In this document: in pieces, positions 1 to 11,739 of the stretch
Layout: each line of letters starts with the position of its first letter
Numbering within the stretch: the stretch's first letter is position 1
Assembly: GCA_963576735.1 (NCBI GenBank)
Contig: OY755197.1
Span: forward strand, 1,996,501-2,060,500
Source of the DNA: Bedellia somnulentella
Taxonomy: Eukaryota; Arthropoda; Insecta; Lepidoptera; Bedelliidae
Length of the DNA stretch: 64,000 nt
Direction of reading: 5' to 3'
The notes under the pieces: model-generated
Told to the model about the DNA's origin: nothing
What the model saw: only the letters and a program-made list of their open reading frames with translations
The model's database searches: none
Position numbers and translations under genes: made by a program

Positions 1-815
1 CAATTCTATGGAACTGGAGTTGACCCATTCGGACAGACTTTAGAGCTAGTGGGTTTCCTACAACCTTGTATTTTTTCCTGCAGGATTAATTGGAGGAGGT
101 CATATTTTCTACTACGCATTATGTGGCCCATGTAGAAGCTTGCGAATTTTTACAATTTTCAGCAACTCCAAATCTTTGTGCATTCTCTGTAGAACCGTTT
201 CGTTTCTTACTCTACTCGTCCAGGATATTTTCAATATTAAGTTTATACAAGGTCTGAGTAAGAAGTAGTCTCGTACAGAAGAACTGAAAATACGTAACAC
301 CGCACTAAACGGTATCTTAGGGGGAGTTTATGATTACGATTGCAGAGCAGATGACTCATTTTGATAAATGCCACCCTGGCTTGTTCAATACGACATCTGA
401 ACTCCACAGCGTGGTCCTCATTTTCGTTCACAATACAACGTGTACGGCCGACAACCATGTCGTGTGATCTTCTTTATATTAACTCTTAAGCCATTTTGTC
501 CACTGGTTGCCTAAACGCGATTTAGCGGCTGTTTCAGGTCTCCCTTTGTGCTGGCAAGGAGGATAGTATCATCAGCATATCGGATATTGTTGCGGATTCT
601 CCTATTTACGACAATTCCTTCAGTTGCATCTTCAAGGGCTTCTGAGAAAATCTCTTCAGCATAGATATTGAAGAGCAACGGCGATAGTATGCATCCCTGT
701 CGCACTCCTCTTAGTATCTCAACAGCAGCTGTGAGTTCGTGTTCCACACGTACGTTTGCTGTCTGATGCCAGTAGAGATTTCTTATTATTGGTACGTCTT
801 TTGAATCGAGTCCTA
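1..815 (-). mobile_element. Non-LTR retrotransposon fragment (reverse transcriptase, broken)
   Basis: The minus strand encodes RT core LRGVRQGCILSPLLFNIYAE and NNIRYADDTILLAS (YADD active site) at about 515-750. After frame breaks come the thumb region (243-458) and a downstream segment resembling the NTIKIRKL block of this LINE group. At least two frameshifts or stops. It continues off the left edge. Confidence 0.85.
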
Positions 816-923
816 TCTATGACACTACAAAGTAAACAATCTAATAAAGTTGCTGGGTAAACCAAAAATGGAATATTGTTGATGAGTACATGAATTAAAA
901 TCAGTATTCAAATCGGTACCTAC

Positions 924-1024
924 CCTAGTCACAAGGCTTTCAGCGGATCCAACGACGGGAACTGATGTGTTAGTACCGCGAGGACTGCCTGGTAAAGATA
1001 CAACTCCGCGCGCTGAATCACCAC
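924..1024 (-). CDS. Ca-alpha1D: Cav1 exon 43: distal C-terminal tail, last exon in window
   Basis: Encodes GDSARGVVSLPGSPRGTNTS, VPVVGSAESLVTR. Acceptor TTTAG, donor GTAGGT, two bases in and phase 0 out. The AESL block resembles the start of the conserved distal C-terminal segment of insect Cav1, whose continuation is expected left of the window. The neighbouring 1-815 is LINE, so the next exon is not visible. Confidence 0.65.
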
Positions 1025-1029
1025 CTAAA

Positions 1030-2200
1030 TATATGGCAATTATTATTAGTACTATTTGAACATTTATGTTAAGACCTGACATTTCCTCATGGCCAGTTAG
1101 ACGTTATTTTTAATAAATAAGAATATTTAAAATATTAGGATGCACTTTGTTCAATTTCATTAAAATATTTAATATTTATTTCTTTAGATTGAAAGAAAAA
1201 CTGTTGAAGTTCATAATTTTGAATGTAATACATTATTTACTTTTTAACCTTTGATTTTTCTATGGACAAATTAAGCTATATTTAGGTGTATTGTGCTTAT
1301 CATAAATTTATATTGAATCGTGATCAAAGTGGTATATTTCTACAATATTATGTTTTTCTAGTGCTCTATAAAAGCTTTTCTATGAGCATTTTTGTATTTA
1401 TTTCTAGATGCAGTAAATCTCTACTTTGCTATAAAATGGTCCTCGTGAATTGTTTTCTATATTTATGCTAATAAATAAATGACAAGCAAAATTAATTCCA
1501 AATTTTTTGTATCTTGTAAATGTTGTACAGCCTCAGATTTATGCAACGGTTTGTCCCGCTATAACTAAATTAATCTAAGAAGCGGCTACCCAAAACTATT
1601 GAAAATAAAAATTCTGCGGCATGAAAACGCAACCTTTTTATGATGACCTTGTCATGCTATTAGTATTATTATTTCATGATGTGAAAGAAAATATTTTAGG
1701 ACATCGTAAATGATCTTCACTCAAGGTGTTATTTTTCAATCACAATTCGTAATTAAAATATTTCCCTTCTAAGCATGCCATGTATTAGTGATAAAACAAA
1801 GTTTCAGATGTTGTATTTTTCCACCTTCTATCCTTTGCATTTGCGGAGTTTATTGAGATGGAAATCACGTCGCTGTTACTACGTTAAGTTTAAAGAGAGC
1901 TTCCTTCTATAAAAGGCAATAAAATTAGTACGAGTAGTATGTACGTATTAGTATTGTATATGTATAGACCTTGTACAAAATCACGTTTAAATTATATCAC
2001 TAAAAAATATTTTAACATCAAAAAGGAACCCCTACCAAAGAATTTCAAAAGAAGGTACAATAATTTTGTTAACTTTTATTTGACTGGAAACTTATCTGTC
2101 GTAATACTTCCCAATTTTTTGTTCAGTTTTATCATCATCAAAAGTACTTAAAGGATATGCCATTTTCAAATTTGGCACCTCAACCCATGGTGCATTTAAA
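1030..2200. other. AT-rich intron sequence, nothing recognised
   Basis: Lies between exons 42 and 43. Short reading frames on both strands have no recognisable content. No repeat shared with the rest of the window was seen. Confidence 0.5.
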
Positions 2201-2206
2201 CATCCC

Positions 2207-2419
2207 TCATTTAACCAAAAGGAAGCTTTCTCCATAGTGCAGACCTGTGTCGTGCGAGCAGTCTACAAGCGGCAGTGCGGTGGCAATGTCATGCGAGGCG
2301 GCGCCCGACGAGGCGCTGCGGACCATCCGACCTGCCGTGGCGGGCCGCACGACGCGCAGACTGCGCCGCTCGGCCCCCCGCTTCCCCGCCCCGCGGCCCC
2401 CGCTCCGCCATCCGCTCAC
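2207..2419. other. GC-rich block just beyond exon 42
   Basis: Strongly GC-rich stretch in an AT-rich window, open in several frames on both strands, as expected from its composition. If the exon 42 donor is right, this is intronic; otherwise it is part of the coding tail. Confidence 0.4.
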
Positions 2420-2631
2420 TCGCCCGCCCCGCGTGAGAGAACATAAACGGCAACCGCGCGGCCGCATTGTACCCATACAAGGTCATCGCCCTCGGCTCGA
2501 CTGGACTCGCTTCTTGAGCTATCGACGGCGATATCTTCGGCTGTATCGTCTCAAATACTATTGCAGAAGGACTCTTTTCATCTGGTGACGCTTTACGAGG
2601 AATCGATAGTTTTCTTTTGATGAACACGCAT
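2420..2631 (-). CDS. Ca-alpha1D: Cav1 exon 42: C-terminal tail, acceptor uncertain
   Basis: The frame giving KLSIPRKASPDEKSPSAIVF, ETIQPKISPSIAQEASPVEP, RAMTLYGYN is protein-like. It ends at a good donor (GTGAGC, plus 2414-2419) in exactly the phase exon 43 needs. The upstream border is unclear. A weak CTGAAG site at 2632 gives this frame. Better-looking acceptors at 2768 (AATAG) and 2688 (ACCAG) are phase-compatible with exon 41 but lead into the other two frames, which stop at 2593 and 2558. Confidence 0.45.
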
Positions 2632-3259
2632 CTTCAGGATGTATCTTCTGTCTCGAGAAACGGGACTCGTTCTCGTAAGCGTCTCCGCTGGTGTTGATAA
2701 GTAGTTGACGCAACCGAAGGCTAGACCGATTTGGCCGAGCATCTCCGGGTAGTTGGATTTTTGATTACTATTTAGGATTGATACGTTACCGATTCCATGG
2801 TGAGCGTAAAATGAAAAGGACAGGGTCAAACAGTGTTTCAAACAATACATGCAGTGTTAGAGCTAGTTTTTGCTAATCAAACTAAGTGGATCTTTTGTTT
2901 TGGGATTCACAAAATGTTGCATGGTAGGTATTTAGAAGACTTACAAAAACTAGCTTTACGCTTATTTTAATCTAAAATCACACTTTTGGGGAAGGAGCAC
3001 GCAAACCAAACTTGTTGTTAGATACTTTTAAAACTATTTTCTTTAAGTTTAATCGCAAGGGAAAACCACACCTTTCAAACTAAAACTAGTTACGTATACC
3101 TTGAAAAAGTTCTTAAGATCGTTTGTGGTTTTTCTGCAATGAATTGAGTAACATTTTATTACTTGCTCCGTGTATAGATTTAAAGATTTTACGAGCATAT
3201 AATTATTGAAGTTGCACTTCATTAATTGTATTAAAATGAGGGTAGTTTTAAATACTCAC

Positions 3260-3343
3260 TCTAAAACTTGGTATATTTTATCAGCTTCACCGTTGAATAT
3301 CAGGGGTCTTAATGGTATTTGTTCTTTTGGTTGCCCGTTGGCT
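3260..3343 (-). CDS. Ca-alpha1D: Cav1 exon 41: C-terminal tail
   Basis: Encodes ANGQPKEQIPLRPLIFNGEA, DKIYQVL. Acceptor TTACAG, strong donor GTGAGT, two bases (GA) carried over. If the intron were kept, a TGA would follow at once. Confidence 0.82.
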
Positions 3344-3573
3344 CTGTAAAATATATTAAACGTTGAATAAACGATAATTCTATCGTAGCTGAGGTGCGCT
3401 AGAGGCGTTAAGGTAACAAAATTAAGAATTCTAATCAGTTTAAATTCTTGTGCTCTTAAAATACTTTTGAAACAGTTTTACATTAAAACCATCTCAATTA
3501 TCATTTGTAATATATACTGTAGTAATAGCTAAAAGATCTGACATATATTTAATAAAAAAATATAGGTACTTAC

Positions 3574-3649
3574 AAATTTGGTGTCAAAGGCAGTGATCCA
3601 TATTCTTTTTGCATCATTGAACTCAGGTGATTTCCGACTCCAACGCCAT
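3574..3649 (-). CDS. Ca-alpha1D: Cav1 exon 40: C-terminal tail
   Basis: Encodes DGVGVGNHLSSMMQKEYGSL, PLTPN. Two bases in and two out, ATAG acceptor and GTAAGT donor. Assigned by phase and position rather than a known motif. Confidence 0.82.
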
Positions 3650-3942
3650 CTATAAACATGATGCAAATAAGTAAAGAATGATAAAACTGATACGGATTAT
3701 ATTAGGGAATCATAATGATATTGTAACATTCGATTAATAAGGCATTTACATTTTATAGCGCTTTTTCTACAATACTAACTTAAGACAAATGAGTCAATAA
3801 TAATAATAATCCCGATATTTTTTAGCTTTTTGACAAACATTCTCAGTCAAAATTTTATAACAACCGCACTAAGCCTCGGGTTTGTATAATTATCTTAGAA
3901 CGTGGGAATTCAATATGCTATAATATAAACTTCTTAAGTAGA

Positions 3943-4113
3943 TACATACATACACACACTCACGGCTATAAATCCCTTGAAGGGGTAGCCAGAGCTAGGA
4001 ATTAGAAATGGGTCGCCCAAAATCCCTTAAAAGCCCCAATACCGTTAGTCGCCTCTTACGTACACCCACCGCAAGAAATGGGGTAGTGCATTTCTAGGCC
4101 GACACTATACAGC
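3943..4113 (-). repeat. Family A retroelement copy, internally deleted
   Basis: Both ends match the family consensus (CACGGCTATAAATCC and GACACTATACAGC), but the central AAAGATGG...GTGATGGG part is missing. Confidence 0.8.
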
Positions 4114-4474
4114 CATCTTCTTAAGTCTAAATACATATATTCAAAAATATAAGCATATAAATAAATACGGACATATTACAGATTAAGTAAGCCCCAATGT
4201 AAGTGCAACTTAATGACTTGGGGCCATGATACTAACTCATCTATAACTTTAATGTTATATAATACACATATAAATAACATTCAATACTAAGAAACAATCA
4301 TTTATACTCATCACATAAATGTTGATATCAACGGAAATCGAACCCGCAACCTCCGGACCTAAAAACTAGTCACCTATACATTTGGCCACGGACGTCGTAA
4401 GAAATAAATATAAAGTTTATATCAAATAGATATTAAGTAAATACAAGTTAAATATCCAGAGTAAGAGTACGAAC

Positions 4475-4571
4475 CAGTTCCATCACCAGAGTGTTGATGT
4501 CTGTTGAAGTTCCGGTTGGGTCCATGTCTTCTAATACTAGACCAAACGCCACCAAATAATGAATGATTCCG
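4475..4571 (-). CDS. Ca-alpha1D: Cav1 exon 39: C-terminal tail
   Basis: Encodes RNHSLFGGVWSSIRRHGPNR, NFNRHQHSGDGT. The HSLFG-VWSSIRRHG block is conserved in Cav1. Donor GTTCG, which is weak, but it leaves the one base required by exon 40. Without splicing the frame stays open a further 18 codons to a TGA. Confidence 0.88.
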
Positions 4572-5197
4572 CTGCAATGAAAATGTGACGTTACTAAACA
4601 AGACAAGTTTGATCGACTAAGAGTAGGGGTCCTTCATTATATTTAAGTGAAGAATAAGTAAAACTGAGGGTATGAAAAGACAGTGAAAAAGTAATTTGTG
4701 ATTTGAATTTAAAATAGCTGTGGATTTTTTAGCGTATGTTCTTTTTTATGACTAAAACCGAATTTATACAGTGTCTCACAAGTATGTGGAATAAACTTAT
4801 TCTGTGCAAACTGCTGTTGTACTTCATAGACTGTACTTAATTATTAACGTTGTAACAACGCCATTCGGGACTAACTTTGCAGTTAACCCTTGTCGCAGCA
4901 ATATCGTACAAATAGTATTTACTATCAGCAGCTTATATATTATTAATATATAAAAAATATATTTTTGGTTTAGTATATTTTTTGCCCTAGAGTAGCTAAC
5001 TTGAATGGCAATGGGCAGGGCGTATTTTTTGCAGAGCCGGTCCGTTCCTGACGACACTGACTCAGCAGGATATCATATGGTTAACGAGAGTACCTATCTA
5101 ATCCACTTATAAAAATCTTCAGAGGAGACTTATGTCCAACAGTAGACCAATATTATCTGCAATAGTAATGATGAATTAAATTTAATTCTCAACTTAC

Positions 5198-5366
5198 CCT
5201 ATGCATAGGCACGAGACTTTCAGTAGTTACATCTTCTAGATTTCCAGAAATTGCTCTTTTAAGTTCTGGTCCGGCTTCGTGCAACGTTCTGAGACCAGCT
5301 TGCAATGTCATTTGATGGCAGTTTTCGTCATTCTGTCGTAGTTCCTGCTCTTTTCGCTTTTTGAAC
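5198..5366 (-). CDS. Ca-alpha1D: Cav1 exon 38: post-IQ tail
   Basis: Continues [46 protein letters not shown] and ends [24 protein letters not shown] is conserved from flies to vertebrates. One base in, phase 0 out. Confidence 0.95.
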
Positions 5367-5834
5367 CTTTTAAGTGAGTTATTTAATATCAATACTAAAT
5401 TTTGCTTGCAAACACTAAAGTGCACTATTTCTAGTATGCTTTATTTTTGTTTCATTTACTTTTTACAATGGCTTTGAGAGGTCAAATGTCAAAGTCCGCA
5501 CTAAGTTTCTTTGCTTTCATAAATATTTAAGCTTTCTAGTTTTCGTGAAGTATATATTGTTTGCACTTAAAGTTTAAAATTTGAAGTACTTGAAATAAAT
5601 TTACAATTGCAAATCTATTTGAAATACTAAAGTATGATCTAAAACTAAAGGATAACAAGCAAAATCATGAAAGAAACCAAAAATTAGGCATCACAAACGG
5701 TGTTTTGGATAGGCAGGCTCACATATATTACAGAACGTACGTAATACATGCTACGTGGATATCACTTAGCAGCAATTTCAATAAACTCCTAAATACCTTG
5801 AGCAATTCTTCAAATTTTTAGGAACGAGATAGTG

Positions 5835-6520
5835 TTTATTTATTTTTTATTTTTTATTTGAACACTTTATTGCATACAGAATAGATATAATGTATTTTAC
5901 AAAAGTACAGAACATAAAAACTTAGTACACAAAGGCGGACTTATCGCCTTAACGCGATTTCTTCCAGTCAACCTTTATGGTGAGGAAAAACAAGTACACA
6001 ACTCTTAACTAGAAATAAATGATAATCAGTATGCAAAACCAAACTTAACTAAACACAACCTATTTACAACCTTAACCTAGATATTAATTTATATAACTAA
6101 TATGTATAATAATAAATATTCTTCTACAGTATCTTAATAATATACATATATACACATATATATAAATAAATTATATATATTCTTATATAGTATAATAAAT
6201 ACAAATATATACATATACCTATCATTATAAAATCTACCAACCTAAGGTCTTAAAAAAATGAGATTTTAATTTATTTTTAAATATGCTTAGCGATGATGAC
6301 AGCCGTATGTCAACTGGTAGTGAGTTCCACAAATTAACCGCTTTGACTGCAAAGGAATCACTATATGTCGTACTGCTATGAGGAGGTACGCTCAACAACC
6401 TATTCTCCTGCGATCGCAAGGCACGGCCGTGGGAGGACAAGTATGTGAACTTACACCGAAGATAATGGTTTAGCATACTAAATTTGAAAAAAGGTTTCAC
6501 TGGCATACATGCATTTTGTT
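5835..6520 (-). mobile_element. 5'-truncated LINE: RT C-terminus and 3' UTR
   Basis: Minus-strand 90-aa reading 6234-6506 (FAVKAVNLWNSLPVDIRLSS, LSIFKNKLKSHFF) is the extreme C-terminus of a LINE reverse transcriptase. The following 400 bp is AT-rich, carries the GGCGGACTTATCGCC block typical of insect LINE 3' UTRs, and ends in a TTTATTT-type tail. Confidence 0.8.
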
Positions 6521-7363
6521 AGATAAATATCAATATAATAAATATTTGAATGACGAATTTATACAAAGAACGTCTAATTAGATAATATAATTTGGAAAAA
6601 GTAACGATTGCTTAAAACATTTGTAATAATAAATTTCCAAAGCATTATAGCAAATCACTCAGGAGTGATTATGAATTAAATTATATAGTTTCAGAGTTGC
6701 TCAAGGTTTGCTAGAGTCTTACAGCGTTCATATTTGCTATTAATCTCTAACTTTTAATACGCATGCAGGGTAACCCAAATTTGGTATCGATTTAGTTATT
6801 TATCCAATTCAGACTTTTAGTGTGGATTCTTTCAAACTCACAAAAGGTATTTAATATTACTTGGGTATTTCAAAAGGGGCTTGGAAAATTTGTGTCCTAA
6901 AACATACGGTTTGGCCATTTACTCACGCGTGATTCCTATGAAAAAGAAATGAGTGTTAAAACAGATTGATTAAAATCAATATATAAAGAGGTTGATAAAG
7001 GTAAAGATTAGTTATTTGATGATATTATTGATGTTAAATAAAAAAATTACCTGAAATAAAAAGAATATAGCTTAAAATGGTTGGTATAATTTGAAATGTG
7101 AACTTTAATGCTGAAGGAATGTAAAAATTATGATAAAGAAGACTATAGATGTTATTGCTCCTGCAATAATTGAACAAACAAACGATGATAATAGATAAGT
7201 ATAAGCAATCAATCGCTTCGCAAGGTCTCACTTCTATACCTAAAATATTCATCCCAAATTCTTCTCATTTAAGCAATATATTGTTCTCATAATATTTTCA
7301 TCAAAACTTTGCTATCTTCAATTTCTATTAACATCAGTTTTACACATAATTATAAAACAATAC

Positions 7364-7529
7364 CTTCTAAAGTAATCCTGAATCAAAAACGTTGCGTAAA
7401 ATTTGCCGACGGTAATTTCGTTGGGATCACCTGGTGGTGGCACCACTTGATCTAGCAATTTCGGAGAGGTCCTTTTCCAGATTTTCTTAATAACATTTCG
7501 CAGTTGAGTATTGCAATCGTCGATATTAC
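7364..7529 (-). CDS. Ca-alpha1D: Cav1 exon 37: pre-IQ and IQ motif
   Basis: Encodes [20 protein letters not shown], then [19 protein letters not shown]. The IQ motif binds calmodulin and mediates calcium-dependent inactivation. FYATFLIQ identifies a Cav1 channel. Confidence 0.97.
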
Positions 7530-7843
7530 CTAATAAATTGATGAAACATTTATTGCATTATTAAAAAACCTAGGCAAGCACTAGGAAATCGCACTGTACA
7601 AAGAGTAAAATTATTTGAACCATAAGCTAATTTAACTAAGAAATAAACTTCACTGCATTGTATTTCCTATGTACGGCGTGCTCAATTTTAGGATTTCGTT
7701 ATTTAAGGTAAGAAAATTAAGTTTCAATATTCAGATTTTAACACTTAATTGCTGGGTGACAATAATTTGGATCGTGACTTTTATTACTTAAAAACGTTAA
7801 GATTAAATACGGAATTGCAACTGTGATAATAAAATTTAATCTA

Positions 7844-8032
<189 letters not shown>

Positions 8033-8434
8033 TTAAGCTTGGCGCACTAAAACTTCAACGATTTTGCATTTAATGCTTTGTGATTATAATAAAACTGAAG
8101 CTAGGAATCTTTTATTTTTTATCTTGTTAGTTCATTACCAACAGGTTGAAGTTTGTGAAGTTCTTTATACACCATGTAAAGGTGGACTGAGTCCTAACTA
8201 TATATTTTTTTGCTAATCAGTCAGTACCTCATTCAGAGTATGCACATAAGCATACGGATTTTTTGCTGTATATTTGGCAAACAGTAGGGTTTACAGTGTT
8301 GACGGTAATTAATATTTTAAACTATCTAGTTTTAAAGAAATTAAAAAAATAAATAAGAAAACGAGTTGACGGCAATGAATATTTGAAACTATGTAGTTTT
8401 AAAGAAATTAAAAATAAATGAAAAAAAATATTAC

Positions 8435-8523
8435 CCAATGGAGGACTTATTTTCCTCAGCAAAGTGACAACGTCCAAATGTTTTATACGACCTTTTGCAT
8501 CTGGATCATATTCACTCCATAAT
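8435..8523 (-). CDS. Ca-alpha1D: Cav1 exon 35: EF-hand loop
   Basis: Encodes [30 protein letters not shown], with the D-x-D-x-K-G-x-I loop of the Cav1 EF-hand. Ends with one base at GTAAT. Confidence 0.96.
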
Positions 8524-8573
8524 CTGCAAATTTATATAATCAAAGTGAAAATGTCATACAAATACGTATAATT

Positions 8574-8833
8574 GCTGTGTAGTGTCTGTGGCTTAGAATA
8601 GCACTACCCCATTTCTTCCGGTGAGTTTACGTAAGAGGCGACTAACGGTATTGGGGCTTTTTAAGGGATTTTTGGGCAATGCGGCTGGAGACCCATCACC
8701 AACAATCTTTATTTTACCATCTTTTCCCCACGCAACTTCCAAAAGTGGCTGAGGAATTTCTAATTCCTTAGCTCTGGCTACCCATTCTAGGGATTTATAG
8801 CCGTAAGTATGTGTATGTATATGTATGTATGTA
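8574..8833 (+). repeat. Family A retroelement copy
   Basis: Near full-length, from GCTGTGTAGTGTC to the ATGTATGTATG tail, in the intron between exons 34 and 35. Confidence 0.85.
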
Positions 8834-8903
8834 AATACGTGATCAATAAGTTGTATTTATATATTTTTTTAGTATACCGTTTCCGAATGCCTTCATTTAA
8901 TAT

Positions 8904-9090
8904 GTGTGTGTAGTAGTGTCGGCTTAGAAACGCATATCTTGCGGGTGTCAAATAGATGGCTTAGGGTAGGGTACTGGGCTTTTTAAAGTATTTTTTGTGT
9001 AATGCGGCTGGGCTGGACACCCATCACCAACTACTTTATTTTAATATATTTTCGCACACAACGTTCGAAAAATTTGCTGAAGTATTTCTA
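8904..9090 (+). repeat. Family A copy, diverged
   Basis: Recognisable by GTGTCGGCTTAGAAACGC and GGCTGGACACCCATCACCAAC; the tail is lost. Confidence 0.6.
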
Positions 9091-9144
9091 ATTTTAATCT
9101 TTAATAATATAATATAATAATATAATATCCATATAGATAACTTA

Positions 9145-9294
<150 letters not shown>

Positions 9295-9713
9295 TTAAGG
9301 ATAGCAGGTTGCAATGTTCGATGAAAATTGTACTCTTCAAAACCGTAAAGATAAGTTCGTCCTTATCTCTTCTAACCACTGTAAACCTCAATGCTATCGC
9401 ACTTTACGCAACTATGATTTGAATTCTGAAAAGTGTGACCTATGGGTTTCTATGATAATACTTGATTAATCCAATGATACCTCTATAGATATCGTTGGTT
9501 TTACCGCCAGTAAGCAACAAAATAGTTATTATTAAGCAACACATTTTTAATAACCTTTGTTTGACATTGGAGGCGGCGAGGATGACATGAATAATTTTTC
9601 TACAAAAAGGTAGAAGAGGTGCGAACGAACATTATCGTTATCAAAATGTTGACCTCCTAGCTTCCCTTTTGATTGAAAGTAATAAGCGTGAGTATATGTT
9701 TAAGTGTAGTTAC

Positions 9714-9871
9714 CAAAAACGAACAGAGAACATAGAACGATATGAAGTACGGGAACGCAAGCACTGAGCCGCATGATCCAGCGTTTTCTTCCGGTTCCTC
9801 ATTATAATTCTTATCACATTTCACTGTTTCTTCTGGAGATACTCCCATCATGATATCTTGCCATGCTTCAC
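9714..9871 (-). CDS. Ca-alpha1D: Cav1 exon 33: domain IV selectivity filter and S6 start
   Basis: Begins [11 protein letters not shown]; the Glu of TGEAW is the fourth filter residue. Followed by an extracellular loop with two Cys and [15 protein letters not shown], the start of IVS6. Donor GTAACT, phase 0. Confidence 0.96.
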
Positions 9872-9910
9872 CTGAAAAATAAATTTAACAAATATGTTGT
9901 TTAAAAGAAT

Positions 9911-10200
9911 ATAGCTTAACGGATAGAACACCGGTTAACGTGCAAGCGACTAGTGTTCAAATCCCGGGTCGGGCCTACACCAATTTGTCTTTTCTAAAGA
10001 CATATATGTGGTTAATTTATCATGGTTGTTAACGGTGAGAAAAAGCATCGTGAGGAAACCCACATGACTAAGTTGTACTTAGTCATGTGACAGTTTATTC
10101 GTACAAAACGGCGATATGCCTGCCCCCTATCACGTGAGTACACTGTCCATGCAAAACGTGGGTACTCTGAACACCAGGTGACAAAGTCACATGATAACAT
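9911..10200 (+). repeat. Family B tRNA-derived SINE
   Basis: Head has an A-box-like TAGCTTAACGG and B-box GTTCAAATCC. The body has the family CACGTGAGTACACTG and ACACCAGGTGAC blocks. The 3' end is truncated. Confidence 0.85.
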
Positions 10201-10469
10201 TGTTTTGTCACATATGTTATTTCTAGTGAATTTCTAGTCTATAAAATTAAAATGAAACTTTTGGGGTGGACAACCCTCACTCACTCATACTCACTTAGGA
10301 GTATAAAAATAATTATAAACCTATTCTCAGACCTACCAAATGTATATGAAAAATTTCATTGAAATCGGTTCAGCCGTTTTTGAGGACTTTGGTCACAAAC
10401 ATTATGACGACACGTGAATTACTATTGTAATTACATGATTTATGAGAAATATGTGAATATTTCAATTAC

Positions 10470-10572
10470 CTGTAGCAGATCTGAAAAGCACAAGAATCGC
10501 CTGTGGAAACGTTTGGAAGTGGTTATTTCTTGTGATCGGAGTCTCGTCATCAATCGCTATCTTGCCGAATAC
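10470..10572 (-). CDS. Ca-alpha1D: Cav1 exon 32: domain IV turret and P-helix
   Basis: Encodes [34 protein letters not shown]. Phase 0 in; one G is carried to exon 33 to complete the Gly of the filter motif. Confidence 0.95.
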
Positions 10573-10819
10573 CTACAAAACAATAGCACGTTTAAATACT
10601 GATCTAACAATAAGAAATTATCACGTTAATTTAAATTAGTTTATTTGTGTTATATCAGCTTACGATAGCACTAAACTGTGCCTTCCTTTAACCCTTTATA
10701 AAACAAGGTATGATCAAAAATTCATTGCATTTCACTTCTATTTGAAGCTAGGTAAGGTTGAAATTATAGTGGTATATGCCCTCTGCCTTATAAAGGGTTG
10801 TGTTGGAAGTGGTGGTTTT

Positions 10820-10958
10820 GAGGGTTTTTAAGCGACTGTTCGCCAATGTGGCTGGAGAACCATCACCAATCAACATTTATTTTTATCATCTCTTCGCCAA
10901 AGCTTTTTACCACTATGTGCCTCTTTAGTTTGGAAATTAAACCCGTAAGCATGCAAGT
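10820..10958 (+). repeat. Family A copy, diverged
   Basis: Weak matches to GTGGCTGGAGAACCATCACC and flanking consensus, directly next to a better copy in the opposite orientation. Confidence 0.5.
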
Positions 10959-10960
10959 TT

Positions 10961-11216
10961 ATACATACATACATACATACATATACTCACGGCTTTAAAT
11001 CCCTAGAAGGGGTAGCCAGAGCTCAGAAATTCGAAATACCTCAGCCACGTTCGGAAAGTTGAGTGGGGAAAAGATGGGAAAATAAAGGTTGTTAGTGATG
11101 GGTCTCCAACCGCATCGCCCAAAAATCCCTTAAAAGCCTTAATACCGTTAGTCGCCTCTTACGTAAGCCCACCGGAAGAAATGGGGTAGTGCTATTCTAA
11201 GCCGACACTACACAGC
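10961..11216 (-). repeat. Family A retroelement copy
   Basis: Near full-length with a long CATA run at its tail end. Lies 70 nt beyond the exon 31 donor. Confidence 0.88.
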
Positions 11217-11285
11217 AAATTAGTTATGTAAGTTTATCTGAAGCAAAAATACATAAAACCATAAAAAATGGTTAATTCAACCCAC

Positions 11286-11471
11286 CTGCATCCCCACAAC
11301 AGCGTATATGAAGAACAGCATCAAAATGAGCAGAGCAACGTAAGGCAAGGCCTGGAACGACTTGATGAAGGTCCACAGCAGCGTTCTGATACCCTCACCT
11401 CGAGACAGCAGTTTCACCAATCTCATCACTCGGAAAAGGCGGAAGAAGTTTATTGAGGGTATTGAACTTTC
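11286..11471 (-). CDS. Ca-alpha1D: Cav1 exon 31: domain IV S4-S5
   Basis: Encodes [40 protein letters not shown] and IVS5 ([22 protein letters not shown]). S4 voltage sensor and S5 share one exon. Phase 0 both ends. The plus-strand 62-aa reading over it is a shadow. Confidence 0.96.
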
Positions 11472-11739
11472 CTGAAAATTTAATTTACTTTAGTTTTTTT
11501 CAAGACAAAGTATTTTTTATTTTGAGATACCGTAGATGGTCGTATGTTTATTTGTTGAACTCAAATATTAGTGATATAATTTTGGAACCATCGATACGTT
11601 TAATTTGGCGGAATGGTTAATTGTGAATTTATGGTAAACTTCTAAAGACATTCTAAAAATCACTACCTTTAGCCTGTTTCTGTTGAAAAACAAGAGTTAA
11701 TCTTAACATATATATAAGCAGTTAAAAAAAATGAATAAA

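Noticed and set aside
2247..2588. 113-codon plus-strand frame over the GC-rich block
   Set aside because: Open in several frames because of GC content; no protein features, and the opposite strand is the gene's coding strand.
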